DNA of 64,000 nucleotides from Stentor roeselii (Eukaryota > Ciliophora > Heterotrichea > Heterotrichida > Stentoridae): contig RSEH01000001.1 in NCBI GenBank assembly GCA_006503475.1, forward strand, positions 186,001 to 250,000, read 5' to 3'. Positions 47,198 to 58,098 of this stretch are shown here, in pieces (position 1 is the first letter of the stretch; the number at the start of each line of letters is the position of its first letter). Both the position numbers and the translations under genes were made by a program. Below the pieces are notes generated by a model. The model searched no databases. It saw only the letters and a list, made by a program, of their open reading frames with translations, and was not told the DNA's origin.

Positions 47198-48741
47198 TTC
47201 TAAAATATAGATGATTCTAAAATACTGATTCAATAAATCAAATAAAACTTTAGGATAGATGATTATACAAACTGATGTTCATAAATATCTAATTACTTAA
47301 ATTTCAGGTCTATCATTTAAATCAGAAGTATTCTTAAGTAAATTGAAATCCTAAAAATTTCCACAAAGACTTAACAATTCACCTATCGACAGAAGTGGGA
47401 AATAACTGAATTCATTCACAGTAAACATTATTCTTCATTAATAAATTCAAAGACTTAAGTTTCTAAGGTTAACCAGGAACTAAATGATTCCCTAAAAATA
47501 AAAGACACAAATCACATTAAAGATTCAATTCTTTTTCTGTAATTATAATTATCAGACTTAAATAATCAGTGTTTTGAACAAAATTATCGATTCATCAATG
47601 CTTAATTAACATAAATATAGATGAAAACTCACATATACTCTGAGGACTCGGAATAGAATATTTGTCTTTGTCAGCTTTCAGGATATTGGAAATATTAAGT
47701 GAATTATATGTTTTAAAAGATTTTGAATTATTTCGATTGGTGCTATATTTGGTAAACTTTCAAGTGTCGAGGTGACATAAGGTTAGAATCTTCACATAAT
47801 AAATATAAATCAGGATAAATTTAGAAGATTATCAATTGTTTATTATAAGTTGATCTTTTGAAACATTAATCAATTATTTTACTTTGTGTGATTTACTTTC
47901 TAATATTTGTATAAATGGATTAATTAGCCTAACTTGAATACTAGAAATAATCTGTTTTATTTATTAATCTTGATTTGAACACTATCAAGATTAGATATAA
48001 CGGAAGAATCATTCTAAGGTTGATTAACTATTCAACAGCTCAATTTCTTCAATGAGTTTTTTTTATAATAAGAATTGACTTATAAGCTCAGCCATTCATA
48101 TATTCAATTTCAAATAATAAAAAAATTCAAATCTTTAAATAAATTTTGAATGAATTATAAAGATTTGAGTGAAAAAAATTGTTTATATAATCTATCGCTA
48201 CTCCAAGTTTAATTATTTATGTGAAAGTTTGTGAAATATGTCAATTAGGGAATTAATGTAAAATTTGTTTCGAGACTCAATTTTATGAAAGATGAATTTT
48301 TCCAATATGTGAAATTTTTACAAAAAGTAAATCAGTGCATCTCTCAAGCCTGAAAAAGAAGAAAATTTCGCCTATAAACTGAATATAGTATGCCTTTCAA
48401 GGTATTTAATCGGTTTTATATTGGTAAGATAGGCCTGACTTAGAAATTTTCATATCTAATTTACTAGAGAATCCTCTTTAATCATAAACTGTGTTCTACA
48501 CTTCAACATTTCCTGATTATGATACTCTGAAATAAGTGCTTTTCTTCAAAATATTATAATTTCAGTAATCTAGCCTGCTATAATAAGTTAATCATACTTA
48601 GCTCATAATTTAATTCAAAGTAGATTAAGCTGAATAGTTAAACAATTCAACTTGAATAATCTCAGCATGAGATTATTTAACCTTTCAAATTTATACCCAC
48701 TCGATGAATAAATAATCCTCTTATTACTTAAGGACTTAATA
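47198..48741. other. Long AT-rich non-coding stretch
   Basis: About 1.5 kb upstream of both the kinase (minus) and the first E2-like gene (plus). All frames are closed often. The last 130 bases (from about 48614) are homologous to the leader of the second E2-like gene. No other feature was recognised. Confidence 0.58.
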
Positions 48742-49227
48742 ATGGCAGTATATAGAAGAATCGATAAAGAGTTCAAAGATTTCCAACAAAACATGCCATC
48801 AATCGTCCATTCTCTAGTAAAAGCCGATCTTATGAACTGGATGATCACATTAAAAGGCCCTGATTCAAGCCCATATGAAGGAGGTTTTTTCAAGATCTTA
48901 GTAACATTCAAAAATGAATACCCTTTTAAAGCACCTACTTTCAGAATCATTACCAAAATTTTTCATCCAAATATCTTGCCTGAAGGTTTATTTTGTAGAT
49001 GTTGCGGGCAGTGCTCAGAGAAAAACTGGCATCCTGCTTTAACTATATACAAAATTATGTTCATGATTCATGATTTACTTGAAAGATATGATGATAAATG
49101 CGATCTCGTTGTTGGAAGATTAAGAGATTTCGAAGAAGATAAAATGAGATTTTATAGCATTGCAAGAGATTTTACTTTGATTTATGCGGGAGAGGTTCAG
49201 GATGATCAGGGTTTTAAGATGGATTAA
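48742..49227 (+). CDS. Divergent E2 ubiquitin-conjugating enzyme-like protein, copy 1
   Basis: This 161-residue protein has a UBC fold. The beta-sheet is WMITLKGPDSSPYEGGFFKI, with YPFKAPTFRIITKIFHPN next. HPN is at 75-77 and the predicted catalytic Cys85 is in EGLFC, eight residues after the Asn as in classic E2s. Immediately after it lies a Cys cluster (RCCGQC) with about three extra residues before the W-P-A-L motif (WHPALTI). Normal E2s have LDIL here. Ubiquitin or a ubiquitin-like modifier is a possible substrate, but the active-site loop is unusual. The N-terminal helix is short. It is paired with a paralogue at 50106. Confidence 0.8.
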   Translation: MAVYRRIDKEFKDFQQNMPSIVHSLVKADLMNWMITLKGPDSSPYEGGFFKILVTFKNEYPFKAPTFRIITKIFHPNILPEGLFCRCCGQCSEKNWHPALTIYKIMFMIHDLLERYDDKCDLVVGRLRDFEEDKMRFYSIARDFTLIYAGEVQDDQGFKMD

Positions 49228-50105
49228 AGTTTATGTGGGAGATATAGTAAATAAGTGCATGGTTTTAAGAATTTTAGAAAAAAATTATTGTGAATGTTTT
49301 TTTTATAGACTTATCATCGAATTTGATAAATAAGATTTTTGTTAGAATTAAATAACATTTTCCAAAAACATTGATGTTTGCAAATCTACTCACTTTTGTA
49401 TTTCAAAATAATTATTAAGAATACTTAGTATTCACATTCTCCTCCTTGATTTTAATACTTTTTTGCCACTAGAGGGATAGCATGAGATATATACTAAACT
49501 TCTAAAAAGATCAATGTTTATATCAAATCAGCGAAAATTAGTTCATAGATATTGTTCAATAGAGTGATACGTTGTAGACTTTTATATCTTATTATCTGGC
49601 TTCTCATTAATAATTAATCTCAAACTTTTTATAAAAATATTCAATTTTTATCAATAGTATATACAAAATACGTTTTCTACCTCAATACATACTAAACTCT
49701 CATCAATATTTATTTATTTTGTTTTGATATAGTGGTGAGATTAGATGCCAAGTATTAAAGATAATGAAATAAGATCGAATAATTATGATCATTTCCTTAT
49801 CATTTTTCCCATATCTTTAAATTTTTTTGTTATACTTATAATCCATATTTCGATTCTAAGAGATAAACCAACTATAAAATTATTAATTTTAAAGGATAGC
49901 TAGTAGTAATTAAATAATCGATAATTCTTTGATGTATTAAAAGTGATCGATAAAAAGTTCTTATTATTCAAAGTAGATCAAGCGAATTCTTTACACGATT
50001 TAAACTTTAAAGATCTCAACATAAAATTATCAAACATTCGTATAATCCTCTCTAATAATTAACATATTCCAATCACTCTTCATCTTAGAACCTTAATATT
50101 AAATA
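49228..50105. other. AT-rich spacer between the E2-like pair
   Basis: About 880 bases. The last 140 are homologous to the leader of copy 1. The rest shows no gene. Confidence 0.55.
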
Positions 50106-50582
50106 ATGACTTCAAGAGCTTTATTAAGAGTCGAAAAAGAGTTCAACGAATTCAAGAAAAACATGCCGTCAATCGTCCAATCTTTAGAAAAAATTGACGA
50201 TTTAAGCTGGATAGTCACATTGAAAGGTCCTGAGTCAAGTCCATACCAAGGAGGCTTTTTCAAGATCTTAGTGGAATTCAGCAATGCATACCCTTTTAAT
50301 CCTCCTAATTTCAGAATTATTTCAAAGATTCTTCATCTAAACATCTCTCAAAGAGGTACTATTTGTGAATGTTGCTGGGAAATTAGAAGTGAATGGAGTC
50401 CTACTTATACAGTAATCAAAAAAATTTTCATTATTCATGAAGTGCTTGAGTCCTACAAATATGATTGTGGGCTGGATGTTGATAGATTTGGGAATTTTCG
50501 AGAAGATAAAATGAAGTTTTATAATATGATTAGAGAATATACTCTGAAGTATGAGGAAGGGGATGATTATTATCGGATATAG
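50106..50582 (+). CDS. Divergent E2 ubiquitin-conjugating enzyme-like protein, copy 2
   Basis: This 158-residue paralogue of the gene at 48742 shares the KNMPSIV...L start, TLKGPESSPYQGGFFKILV and YPFNPPNFRII. Here the HPN tripeptide is HLN (77-79) while the Asn is kept. The predicted catalytic Cys87 is in RGTIC, again followed by a Cys pair (ECC) and a WSPT motif. The Pro-to-Leu change in HPN could weaken activity. Conservation of the post-active-site Cys pair in both copies argues for a kept function. There is no hint of a frame break. Confidence 0.78.
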   Translation: MTSRALLRVEKEFNEFKKNMPSIVQSLEKIDDLSWIVTLKGPESSPYQGGFFKILVEFSNAYPFNPPNFRIISKILHLNISQRGTICECCWEIRSEWSPTYTVIKKIFIIHEVLESYKYDCGLDVDRFGNFREDKMKFYNMIREYTLKYEEGDDYYRI

Positions 50583-50842
50583 GACATTATGCAATAGTTA
50601 GGAGCTAATTTTAGTTATTAATTGAAATGTTTTAGGAGTTTATTAGAAAAGAAACTTTGTTAAAAGAATGTTTGAAGAAACTTAGATTTCAAGAGTATTT
50701 AAATGGATATTTATTTAAATATTTTGAATAATCTTCAATTTTAAGAGTTAGGAAAAAACTTAGATTTTTAGTGGATTTCATATACTATCAGACATATAAA
50801 AAGCTAACAACCCAATTAATTAACCAAAACATTCCAATAAAG

Positions 50843-52908
50843 ATGAACTGTTCACAATGTAACCAAGGCGCTGCCTTCCTTTGTCTCTACTGCTCAAATA
50901 TAAAACTCTGTTTATTTCACTTCGCGGACCATTTAGCCCGAAACGAGAGCCATAAATTCAAAAAGTTGACATCATCCTTAGAAGATCCAGAAAGATCAAT
51001 ATTAAACAAAGAGCTCTCAAAAAGACTCTCTCTTCTCAAATCTCTAAAAGACTCTCTAACAACCGAGACCTCAAAAGTAATAAAAACAATATGCGACTTC
51101 AGCATATCACAGATAAACACCATAAATAACTACATCCAATACTACAGAAGTTTACAGAAAAAAACTGAATTCATCTCAAAAGAACTCGAAGAAATAAGAA
51201 ATATTTTAAATACTAATTTGAAAACTCATCCTCTAAACTTAAACAACTTGACAGAAGAGGTAAAAAAGTTTTACTCTCATCAATTCCTAACTTTAGACCA
51301 TGACCTAAAAAAACAGTCAATTTTGATTGAAAAGAAATTCCTTCAGAATCATTCAGGATCTTTGTTGTGTCTGGATATTTCCAATGATGGAAGCAAAGCG
51401 ATTACAGGATCTTCTGATACAACTTTAAGGATTTGGGATGTTTTTAATAAGGTGCAAATCGCTTGCTTGACTGGACATAAAGCTTCTGTTTCGTGTGTTA
51501 CTCTTAGTCGTGACTAGTCGTTAGCTATCAGCGGGTCTCATGATAAAAGTATCAGGATCTGGGATCTTAAAAAGTTGAGTCTGAAAAAAGTATCAAGGCG
51601 ACATTTAGGACCTGTTTCTTTTGTCAAGTTTACCAAAGATGAAGATTTTATCATTACTGGATCTTTTTTAAAAGAAATTTTTATTTGGGGGTCTGCGATG
51701 GATGAATTGATAGAAAAAATTTCATTGAATGAAATTATTGTTTCGGAATTTGTTAGTCCTAAAATGAGTTGATTATTGGCACAAGAATGAATCTGTATAA
51801 ATATAATTTGGAAACTTTTAGTATTGATTACTCATTTAAAGCTCATGATGATGCAATTGGATCCATAGTTACAACTGAAAGTAATAAGTTTATTATTTCT
51901 GGTTCTAAAGATTGCCTGATAAAGGTTTGGGATAATGTTTCAATGAAACTCTATTCTTGTCTAGGAGGCCACAGTGATGAAATAATTTCTATATCTGTGA
52001 CCTCAGATGATGCAAAACTTGTTTCTAGTTCACAAGACATGTCAATTATTCTCTGGCACCTTGAATCAGGGTCAATTATTCACAAGTTTACGAATAACCT
52101 AGGCAGGGTTTGGGAAGTTCAAACTAAAAACGATTTAATATTATCAGTATCAGAAGAAGGTAGAATTGGAGTTTCTAAAATTTCTACGAAAAAATTTGAA
52201 TATTTCATCTCAGTTCGAAGTTTTACTGCCGAGTCTCAAAGCCTTAAAGGTCAATTAGTTGCTTTTGGAAGATTCAATGATGTTATTATTTGGGACTTTC
52301 TTAATGACCATGAAACAGTACTTAAAGGTCATAGTTTTATTGTTAGCAGTTTGTGTTTATCATCCAATAAGAAATTCTTGATAAGTTGCTCATTTGGTCA
52401 GAAAAATAATGTGATCCTTTGGGATCTTACACAAAACAATAACTCTTATTCACTAAACGGCCATCACAGTTCAGTGTTATGTGTTGACATTTCAGAAAAC
52501 GAAAGCTTCGCCTTAACAGGAGATGATTTAGGGTATCTAATAATTTGGAACATCACAAATTTTAGCCAAGAGTGCATATTTCAAGGGCACACTGAAAAAG
52601 TGACTACTGTGAAAATATCTCATAACCAATGCTTTGCTGCATCAGCTGGAAATGATAAAACTGTAATCATTTGGAATATTCGAACGAAAAATCTATATAC
52701 TTGCTTTTATGGACATCAATTACATATCGAGAAGGTTTTCTTTACGGAAGATGATAAATTTATTGTTTCTATCGCGAAATTCGAAGGGTTTATCATCTGG
52801 AGTCTTGATGAAAAAAATATGAAACATTTCTTTCAGAATTTAGATGAGTCAAAAGAATGGCTGGCTTCGAATAAAGATTTGAAGAAAATAATAGAAAGGT
52901 TTGTTTAG
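50843..52908 (+). pseudogene. B-box-like/coiled-coil/WD40 gene with two disruptions
   Basis: From the ATG at 50843 (MNCSQCNQGAAFLCLYCSN) a zinc finger and coiled coil lead into WD40 repeats (LRIWDVFNK, IRIWDLKK, IKVWDN, IILWHLES, VIIWDFLN, VILWDLTQ, LIIWNITN, VIIWNIRT). The frame has a TAG at 51515-51517, exactly where a residue is needed in a blade. A one-base frame change follows near 51764-51771, after which 379 codons are open to 52908. Apart from these two lesions the protein would be about 688 residues. A recent pseudogene, an assembly error or recoding are all possible. A 15-nt GT..AG spanning the TAG exists but would shorten the blade. Confidence 0.6.
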
Positions 52909-54591
52909 AATATTATTTTATTAGTTGAAATTAGGGATTTAGGGTTCGAATAGGTCATCAATATTTATTAGAAATCCATGTCCAAATATCTAACCTAAAA
53001 CCCCATTCGTTACAAACGCATTCTCTGTTGATTTTTTAAACATCTTGTATTTTTTTTCTTGATGAAACACTAACTCAAGCTCCAATTTATTTATATTTAG
53101 ATTTCAAATGGATACTACCTAAATCTTGCAAGATTTTGATGAGTTAAATGCGATCTACTTATGAATACGATCATGCCTAAATCTCAAGTACTTATCTACT
53201 TTATTTAACTATCTGAAACTTCCACACCTGAATAAAATTTAAAATAACAAAACTAAATCCTTGCACTGTTTCAGATCATTTATTAAAATATCTTTATAAT
53301 AAATGGAAAACAAGTTGCGAAAAATAAGTGCTTTTTGAGAGTTGAGTACCATTTCCAAGTGCCTAACAACAAGTAAAAAAATGAAAAAATAATAAAGTAA
53401 GAAGACCCATTCCAAGATGCACATTTGATACAAGTAAAGCTTTACTAAGCGAAATTTCTAGTTTTTTAAGATAATCGAAATCATCTGCAAGTTCATTATT
53501 TAATCGCATCAAAGACTAAGTTCGACAGAATAATCCTCGGCATCATTTTTATTTTGGAAAATTTTGCATTACTGATCGTTAAGATGATGGATTCTTGATC
53601 ATGGACTTTATCATGAGATTCATAATGATGCTTATATGGTTTTATGATAAGTTTCATTATCATAACCCTAACCAAGTGAGTACTTCGCATGACTGAGCTT
53701 CTTATTGATGTTACTGGTAAATATAATATTGCAACTTTATATGCTATTTGAGGTTCAAATGAATATGAAACTAATCAGTTTTCGAATGAAGAATATAATC
53801 ATCTAATTATTTAATTGAGTCATAGTCATCCTGTCGTAATCCTCGAACTCCCTCTTAAACATGATTCCCACTATGAAAGCAAAATTATCTAAAACCGAAG
53901 TTTTATCTTAAAACTCATGATTCAATACTTTCTCGATCAAGTCCTTAAATCATCTAATCACAGAAAACTGACTTCATCATTAACTACAAGCTTGACGCGC
54001 TGATCTATACTTGCATCGTTTTAATTTCATGAGTAACAGACTGCTAATATGGAAGAGATTCACACGAATCATCAATTTTTCAATATTTTTCTTTGTTCCT
54101 TAGGTCTTTCCGCGGTCTTTTATTTTGACAAGTTTATGGCAGTAATTCGATGACTTGAATCAAGAATAAATCAACCCTCACAGACTTAAATCAAAATATT
54201 GAGAAAGGTTGAACCATGTGACTACCACTGCCATTAAAACTTCTTCTGTTTCTTTACAACTCAACCTTCCCTGGGTTTCAAAATGCCTAAGAGTAAAGAT
54301 TTAATTGCAAGGCCTCCTTAACTTAAGCCTTTTTCCTGGCGATATTATCTCTGGTCTGGAAGAGTTCAAGCCTTGAAAAGTCGTTTAAAGTACCAGAAAT
54401 CTTTGCGATGAATAATATTTTCTAATAGACTAACAACTTTAAACCACGATGAAATCTCTACAGTGAAGATAACTTCAAGAAATATAGTTAACTTAAAAGA
54501 ACTATAAAAAGATAAGTTTTAAAAAGCAAAAGATTATTTCCATTATGATAAATTAATTATTTATTGAATATAATCAGGTAACCTAACGGAA
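52909..54591. other. Long non-coding stretch
   Basis: About 1.7 kb without a supported gene. Parts (53480-53760 and 53980-54420) are less AT-rich than other spacers and may be decayed coding sequence, but no family can be named. No tRNA-like or repeat structure was confirmed. Confidence 0.5.
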
Positions 54592-55506
54592 ATGAAGAAT
54601 TTTATCAGACTAGATAATCTTTACTCTCTCGCAGAAAGTCCTCCTCCATCACTACAAAGATACAGTGAAAACCTTTTTTCATCCTTAAACACTTCAGGTT
54701 ACTATGTGAAGACCGGCATTTCAGTGATCAATGACAAAAAAAGGTCACTTTTAAAAGTACCTAAAAGCCTAATGAAAAAACACCATCACCTAGAAACTCT
54801 TGAAAACCTTCAAAAATCTTTCGAAACTCCAGTCATGGTAAGTCCAATTCAAATCACAACACCCAAACCGCCAACTTCCTCGAAACTCGACCCGAAAAGT
54901 TCATCGACTTGCAAGTCAGCCCGAATGACAATAATCTCTTCAAACCGATATCGAGAAAACCCCAACAAGGAAAACTTGAAAACCGCCTTAGAAGCCATTT
55001 CGAAACTTCCTCCTATTCAAAAAGAACTCAAAAAAGAACAATTAAAACAAGATAGTCCGAAAAAATCTGATATTGAAAAATTGATTGAAAGTCAAACTTC
55101 TGGAAATTCTTCGAAATTTCATCAAAAATTAACGAAAATGAAAAATCTTGAACGTTTAAAAATTGATTCGAGTTTTGATAAGGAACGGGTTGATGATAAA
55201 AGTCAGAACTCTGATCCGAGTCCTGTACGTAAAGTTAAGAAAAGTAGCCCTGAACGACGGGGAAATTCTCAGAGGTTTTTGAAGTGTAAAAAGAAAAAGG
55301 AAAGTTTTTTGAGCTTGTTGAAAAAAATACAGAATTCTAGAGAAGCTGTTACGCAGCAGAGTCCTAGTTCTTCCTCAGATGACTGTGAAGACTATCCAAA
55401 GAACTTCGACTACCAACAAGAATCCCTAAGAATCCTCAAAAACACTTCAACCTTCGCCACTAAAATAATGAAAAACATCCGTCAAGCCCGTCATAAAAAC
55501 TTTTAA
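54592..55506 (+). CDS. Unknown Ser/Lys-rich disordered protein
   Basis: I do not recognise this 304-residue protein. It is rich in Ser, Lys and Pro with many Ser-Pro/Thr-Pro sites (AESPPPS, ITTPKPP, QDSPKK, DPSPVR, KSSPERR). It has basic clusters that may give nuclear localisation (KKSSPERRGNSQRFLKCKKK). There is no domain or membrane segment. It lies 14 bp upstream of the methyltransferase gene on the same strand, so the two transcripts are tightly packed. Composition is normal for the window. Confidence 0.65.
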   Translation: MKNFIRLDNLYSLAESPPPSLQRYSENLFSSLNTSGYYVKTGISVINDKKRSLLKVPKSLMKKHHHLETLENLQKSFETPVMVSPIQITTPKPPTSSKLDPKSSSTCKSARMTIISSNRYRENPNKENLKTALEAISKLPPIQKELKKEQLKQDSPKKSDIEKLIESQTSGNSSKFHQKLTKMKNLERLKIDSSFDKERVDDKSQNSDPSPVRKVKKSSPERRGNSQRFLKCKKKKESFLSLLKKIQNSREAVTQQSPSSSSDDCEDYPKNFDYQQESLRILKNTSTFATKIMKNIRQARHKNF

Positions 55507-55520
55507 CTAAATAATAAACA

Positions 55521-56030
55521 ATGGAAAACATTCTTCCCTTCGCTGAAATGCCTCCAGAAGAAGGACTCTGGGACACGGGAGGGATTTTGAGTCCATTTCA
55601 GCCAACTTTAAATGAAAACCTGATCCAAGTATTCACAAAGATTGCCCTGGGCACTGAAGACATCCTAATCGACCTGGGCTGTGGCGACGGGAGGGTCTTG
55701 TTATCAGCAGCTTTCATGCAATGCAAACTCGCAATCGGATATGAGTTGAATTCTGAACTTATTCAAATTGCGCGAAAAAACATTGATGAACTTGGACTTG
55801 AAGAAAGTGTAAAAATTTTCAATTGTGACTTTTTAGATGCGGAGTTGTTGGATGTTACGGTTATTTATATTTATCTTTTACCTGAAGCGATTAAAAAAAT
55901 TGAGGGAATGCTGGTTAAAGCTTTTAGTTTGAAAACTCGAGTTATTGTTTCTTTGCACTTTCCTATTCCTTGGTGGCAAGGGGAGAATTTTCAGGGTTAT
56001 TTTATCTATTATAATAGAAATTTATCCTAA
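55521..56030 (+). CDS. SAM-dependent methyltransferase, FAM173/ATPSCKMT-like
   Basis: This 169-residue protein has a class I methyltransferase fold with motif I LIDLGCGDGRVLLSAAF. The acidic end of strand 2 (YELNSELIQIARKN) and FNCDFLD follow. The stretch AIGYELNSELI strongly recalls the FAM173 family (ATPSCKMT, ANTKMT), which trimethylates Lys in mitochondrial ATP synthase subunit c and the ADP/ATP carrier. It lacks the membrane helix of those enzymes. The substrate is inferred only from resemblance. Confidence 0.72.
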   Translation: MENILPFAEMPPEEGLWDTGGILSPFQPTLNENLIQVFTKIALGTEDILIDLGCGDGRVLLSAAFMQCKLAIGYELNSELIQIARKNIDELGLEESVKIFNCDFLDAELLDVTVIYIYLLPEAIKKIEGMLVKAFSLKTRVIVSLHFPIPWWQGENFQGYFIYYNRNLS

Positions 56031-56039
56031 GTGAATTTT

Positions 56040-56333
56040 CTACTTGTTTAAGGTTATTTTATATGAGTCCCTCACTCTTTCTAAGTTATGTGCGGAGAGT
56101 TCTTGTCGAACCCGTGCAAGAGGAGTATCTCTCATCCTTTTTCGATAATCTCCAAAAACAACATTCATAAGATGTCTTTTCGATACATAACTCACCTTAT
56201 TTCCCTGTAGTTTATCAATGACTTTTTTCGAATCCTTAACCTGTTCCGAATTCGGGTTTCCACTAAGAAGTCCAAGTACAAGTTGTCCAACACACCACTC
56301 GATTTCATCCTGAAAAGAGACCTCCTCTTCCAT
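56040..56333 (-). CDS. UPF0488-like (C8orf33-type) small protein
   Basis: In this 97-residue protein the pattern EIEWCVGQLVLGL, then KVIDKLQGNKVSYVSKRHLM, then NVVFGDYRKRMRD follows the conserved block of UPF0488/C8orf33, an animal family of uncertain function. The family match is from memory of the W-C-x-x-Q-L-x-L-G-L and FGDYR motifs. The stop is 9 bp from the convergent methyltransferase stop, and the start lies 18 bp downstream of the VPS45 stop. Confidence 0.58.
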   Translation of the reverse strand: MEEEVSFQDEIEWCVGQLVLGLLSGNPNSEQVKDSKKVIDKLQGNKVSYVSKRHLMNVVFGDYRKRMRDTPLARVRQELSAHNLERVRDSYKITLNK

Positions 56334-56351
56334 TTATAACAAAAACCTTAC

Positions 56352-58076
56352 CTATCTCAAGTTGAGTTGTGAGACTTCCGCAAGAAAACTGACCGAATTA
56401 TGAACAAAGTTGCTTCCAAGTAAAACCGTAGTTTCACCTCCCGCTCGATTAATCATAGCAACTTCTTTAGCCTCTTCATAAGTCGTCCCTCCGACAACAA
56501 ACACAAAAAGCGTAGAAAGATTTTCTCGTGAGTTAAACGGTGCAGTTGCAGGGAACTCATTTTCCTTCAGCCTCTTGTTAACCACCTGGTCGATGACAGT
56601 TGATAAGTAGCTCTGATGCTGAATAAACACATTCGGCACATCTTTCATGACCATCTTGAAGTTATACCTTGCACGAGCAATCAAATTTTTATTATGAAAC
56701 AAGTCACATGACCTCTTCGACCCCCCCGCGTATTTCAAAACCGCTTCGAGCAAGTCCAATTCACTTTCTTTCACCCCTGAATCCCTAAGTCCATTCAGCA
56801 ACTGAGCTGATTTCGGGTCACCTTCATATCTAAGCCCGAAAAGAATCACAAGTTTTAATTTATCCATCTGGTTATACCTTCCATCCTTTAAAATTTCATT
56901 GATTTTCCTAAACTGCTCATTTTTATTCTCATTACAAGCAATGTCCTGTTCGATTTCACTGACATCTAAAAGTATTCTTTTCTTGATTTTTAAGTCGATT
57001 TCTGAAGTAAGAGAAACATGTTTACTTACATTTCCAGCAACTCTGCTGAATTCTGGGTAGTCCTTTACGAACTTTTTCATATCTTCAATACTTTCCACGT
57101 CTTGACCGAATTTCTGATTGTTGTGGAATTCGTTGACGAGGTCCTTTACGCCTTGTGCCAGGTCTCCAAAGTTGGCGAACATGAACTCTTTGAAGAACTC
57201 GTCTTGAACACAGGTAAGAGGCACTTCACGGTCAGGGCCTGAGTACTGTTTAAGCTGAACTTTATTATTTTCAATTCCGAGTAACTCATGAAGCATTGCT
57301 TGATAAGTCCATTGATGCAGCAAAGGCGTCACTGGGTCTTCCCGACGGTCAACAATGAGTAAAACTGAACTTTGGTCTACATTGTCGATCGTGTTTTTAT
57401 GCCCTGTAGTCGACCTTCCTGCATAACTCGTCATCAGGTCAGGGTCTTCTCGCAGTAGTTGATGGACTTGAAAGGCTAACTCTTGACATCTTTTTGAAGA
57501 CTTCTGGTAACGAATCACTGGAAATTTTCGCATTGTCAATAAAGAAGCGAATACTCGCTCGGATAACTTGTTGAGAAGAGATCGCTCTTTGTCCCCCCAG
57601 ACACCTTCGCTTGAAAGACTTACAACGTTTGGAATGTTTAAAGTGAACAGGTCGTGGTTAAGAGGAGTGATATCTGAAAATATTTCAATCACTGAAGAAA
57701 TTACTTCAGACCTGTCAGCTTCTGCAAGTTCTTTTAAAGTGGATTCTGAGGTTTTATTAGTGAAGTAAATGAAGAACTTTTCGTATTTCGGGTAGTCTAA
57801 AGCCCGCTTTAGGATTGAAATATTTTCAGGAGAGGGTCGAATTATTAGAAGACCTTTTAAATGTGATAAACGGTCTGAACCTCGAGGAATTTCAAGTTTT
57901 TCAATGGTTTCGATGAGGAACACGTCTTTTTGCAAGACTTCACTTTGAGAGATGACGAGAGAGACTGTCGAGAGGGTGTCTTGGTCGACCACTAAAGCTT
58001 TCATCTCATTATGGTCTTCTAAAATTCTATCAAAGTAGTCCCTGATGACGTGAATAAAGCTCAGTCTAGGTTCCAT
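56352..58076 (-). CDS. VPS45: VPS45-like Sec1/Munc18 protein
   Basis: The full length is 574 residues. The N-terminus resembles VPS45: ALVVDQDTLSTVSLVISQSE, then EVLQKDVFLIE and GLLIIRPSPENI. The mid-region RREDPVTPLLHQWTYQAMLHELLG is a hallmark of the SM family and of VPS45 in particular. VPS45 controls SNARE assembly at trans-Golgi and endosomes with syntaxin-16/Tlg2. No domain is missing. It starts 22 bp downstream of the four-helix membrane protein's stop on the same strand. Confidence 0.93.
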   Translation of the reverse strand: MEPRLSFIHVIRDYFDRILEDHNEMKALVVDQDTLSTVSLVISQSEVLQKDVFLIETIEKLEIPRGSDRLSHLKGLLIIRPSPENISILKRALDYPKYEKFFIYFTNKTSESTLKELAEADRSEVISSVIEIFSDITPLNHDLFTLNIPNVVSLSSEGVWGDKERSLLNKLSERVFASLLTMRKFPVIRYQKSSKRCQELAFQVHQLLREDPDLMTSYAGRSTTGHKNTIDNVDQSSVLLIVDRREDPVTPLLHQWTYQAMLHELLGIENNKVQLKQYSGPDREVPLTCVQDEFFKEFMFANFGDLAQGVKDLVNEFHNNQKFGQDVESIEDMKKFVKDYPEFSRVAGNVSKHVSLTSEIDLKIKKRILLDVSEIEQDIACNENKNEQFRKINEILKDGRYNQMDKLKLVILFGLRYEGDPKSAQLLNGLRDSGVKESELDLLEAVLKYAGGSKRSCDLFHNKNLIARARYNFKMVMKDVPNVFIQHQSYLSTVIDQVVNKRLKENEFPATAPFNSRENLSTLFVFVVGGTTYEEAKEVAMINRAGGETTVLLGSNFVHNSVSFLAEVSQLNLR

Positions 58077-58098
58077 TGAATTATTCTAATATTGACTA

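Larger units (their letters stand above)
48614..50582 (+). repeat. Diverged tandem duplication carrying two E2-like genes
   Basis: Two copies lie in direct order: 48614-49227 and 49967-50582, about 1.36 kb apart. Similarity starts in the leader, where TTCAAAGTAGATTAAGC (48614) matches TTCAAAGTAGATCAAGC (49967). It continues through a run like TCTCAGCATGAGATTAT and into the coding sequence. The intervening 740 bases of spacer do not show clear similarity. The copies are well diverged, so the duplication is not recent. Confidence 0.6.

Noticed and set aside
51509-51523. 15-nt GT..AG that would splice out the TAG in the WD40 gene
   Set aside because: Removal would delete the turn of a blade that otherwise aligns residue for residue with the previous blade. 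A simple stop change fits better.
51752-51768. 17-nt GT..AG that could explain the frame change in the WD40 gene
   Set aside because: It would remove five residues that match the loop length of the neighbouring blade, so a one-base change is the simpler reading.
52936-52965. tRNA-like B-box (GGGTTCGAATAGG)
   Set aside because: No matching acceptor, D-arm or anticodon arm can be folded around it.
53660-53680. CCCTAACC next to other A/C bases, telomere-like
   Set aside because: A single partial unit without a repeat array.
53496-53690. Minus-strand ORF of 64 codons in the long spacer
   Set aside because: No family resemblance, no coding-type base bias, and no support from its neighbours. Treated as chance.
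54100-54420. Less AT-rich patch that might be a decayed gene
   Set aside because: Six-frame reading by eye gives no recognisable domain and many stops.
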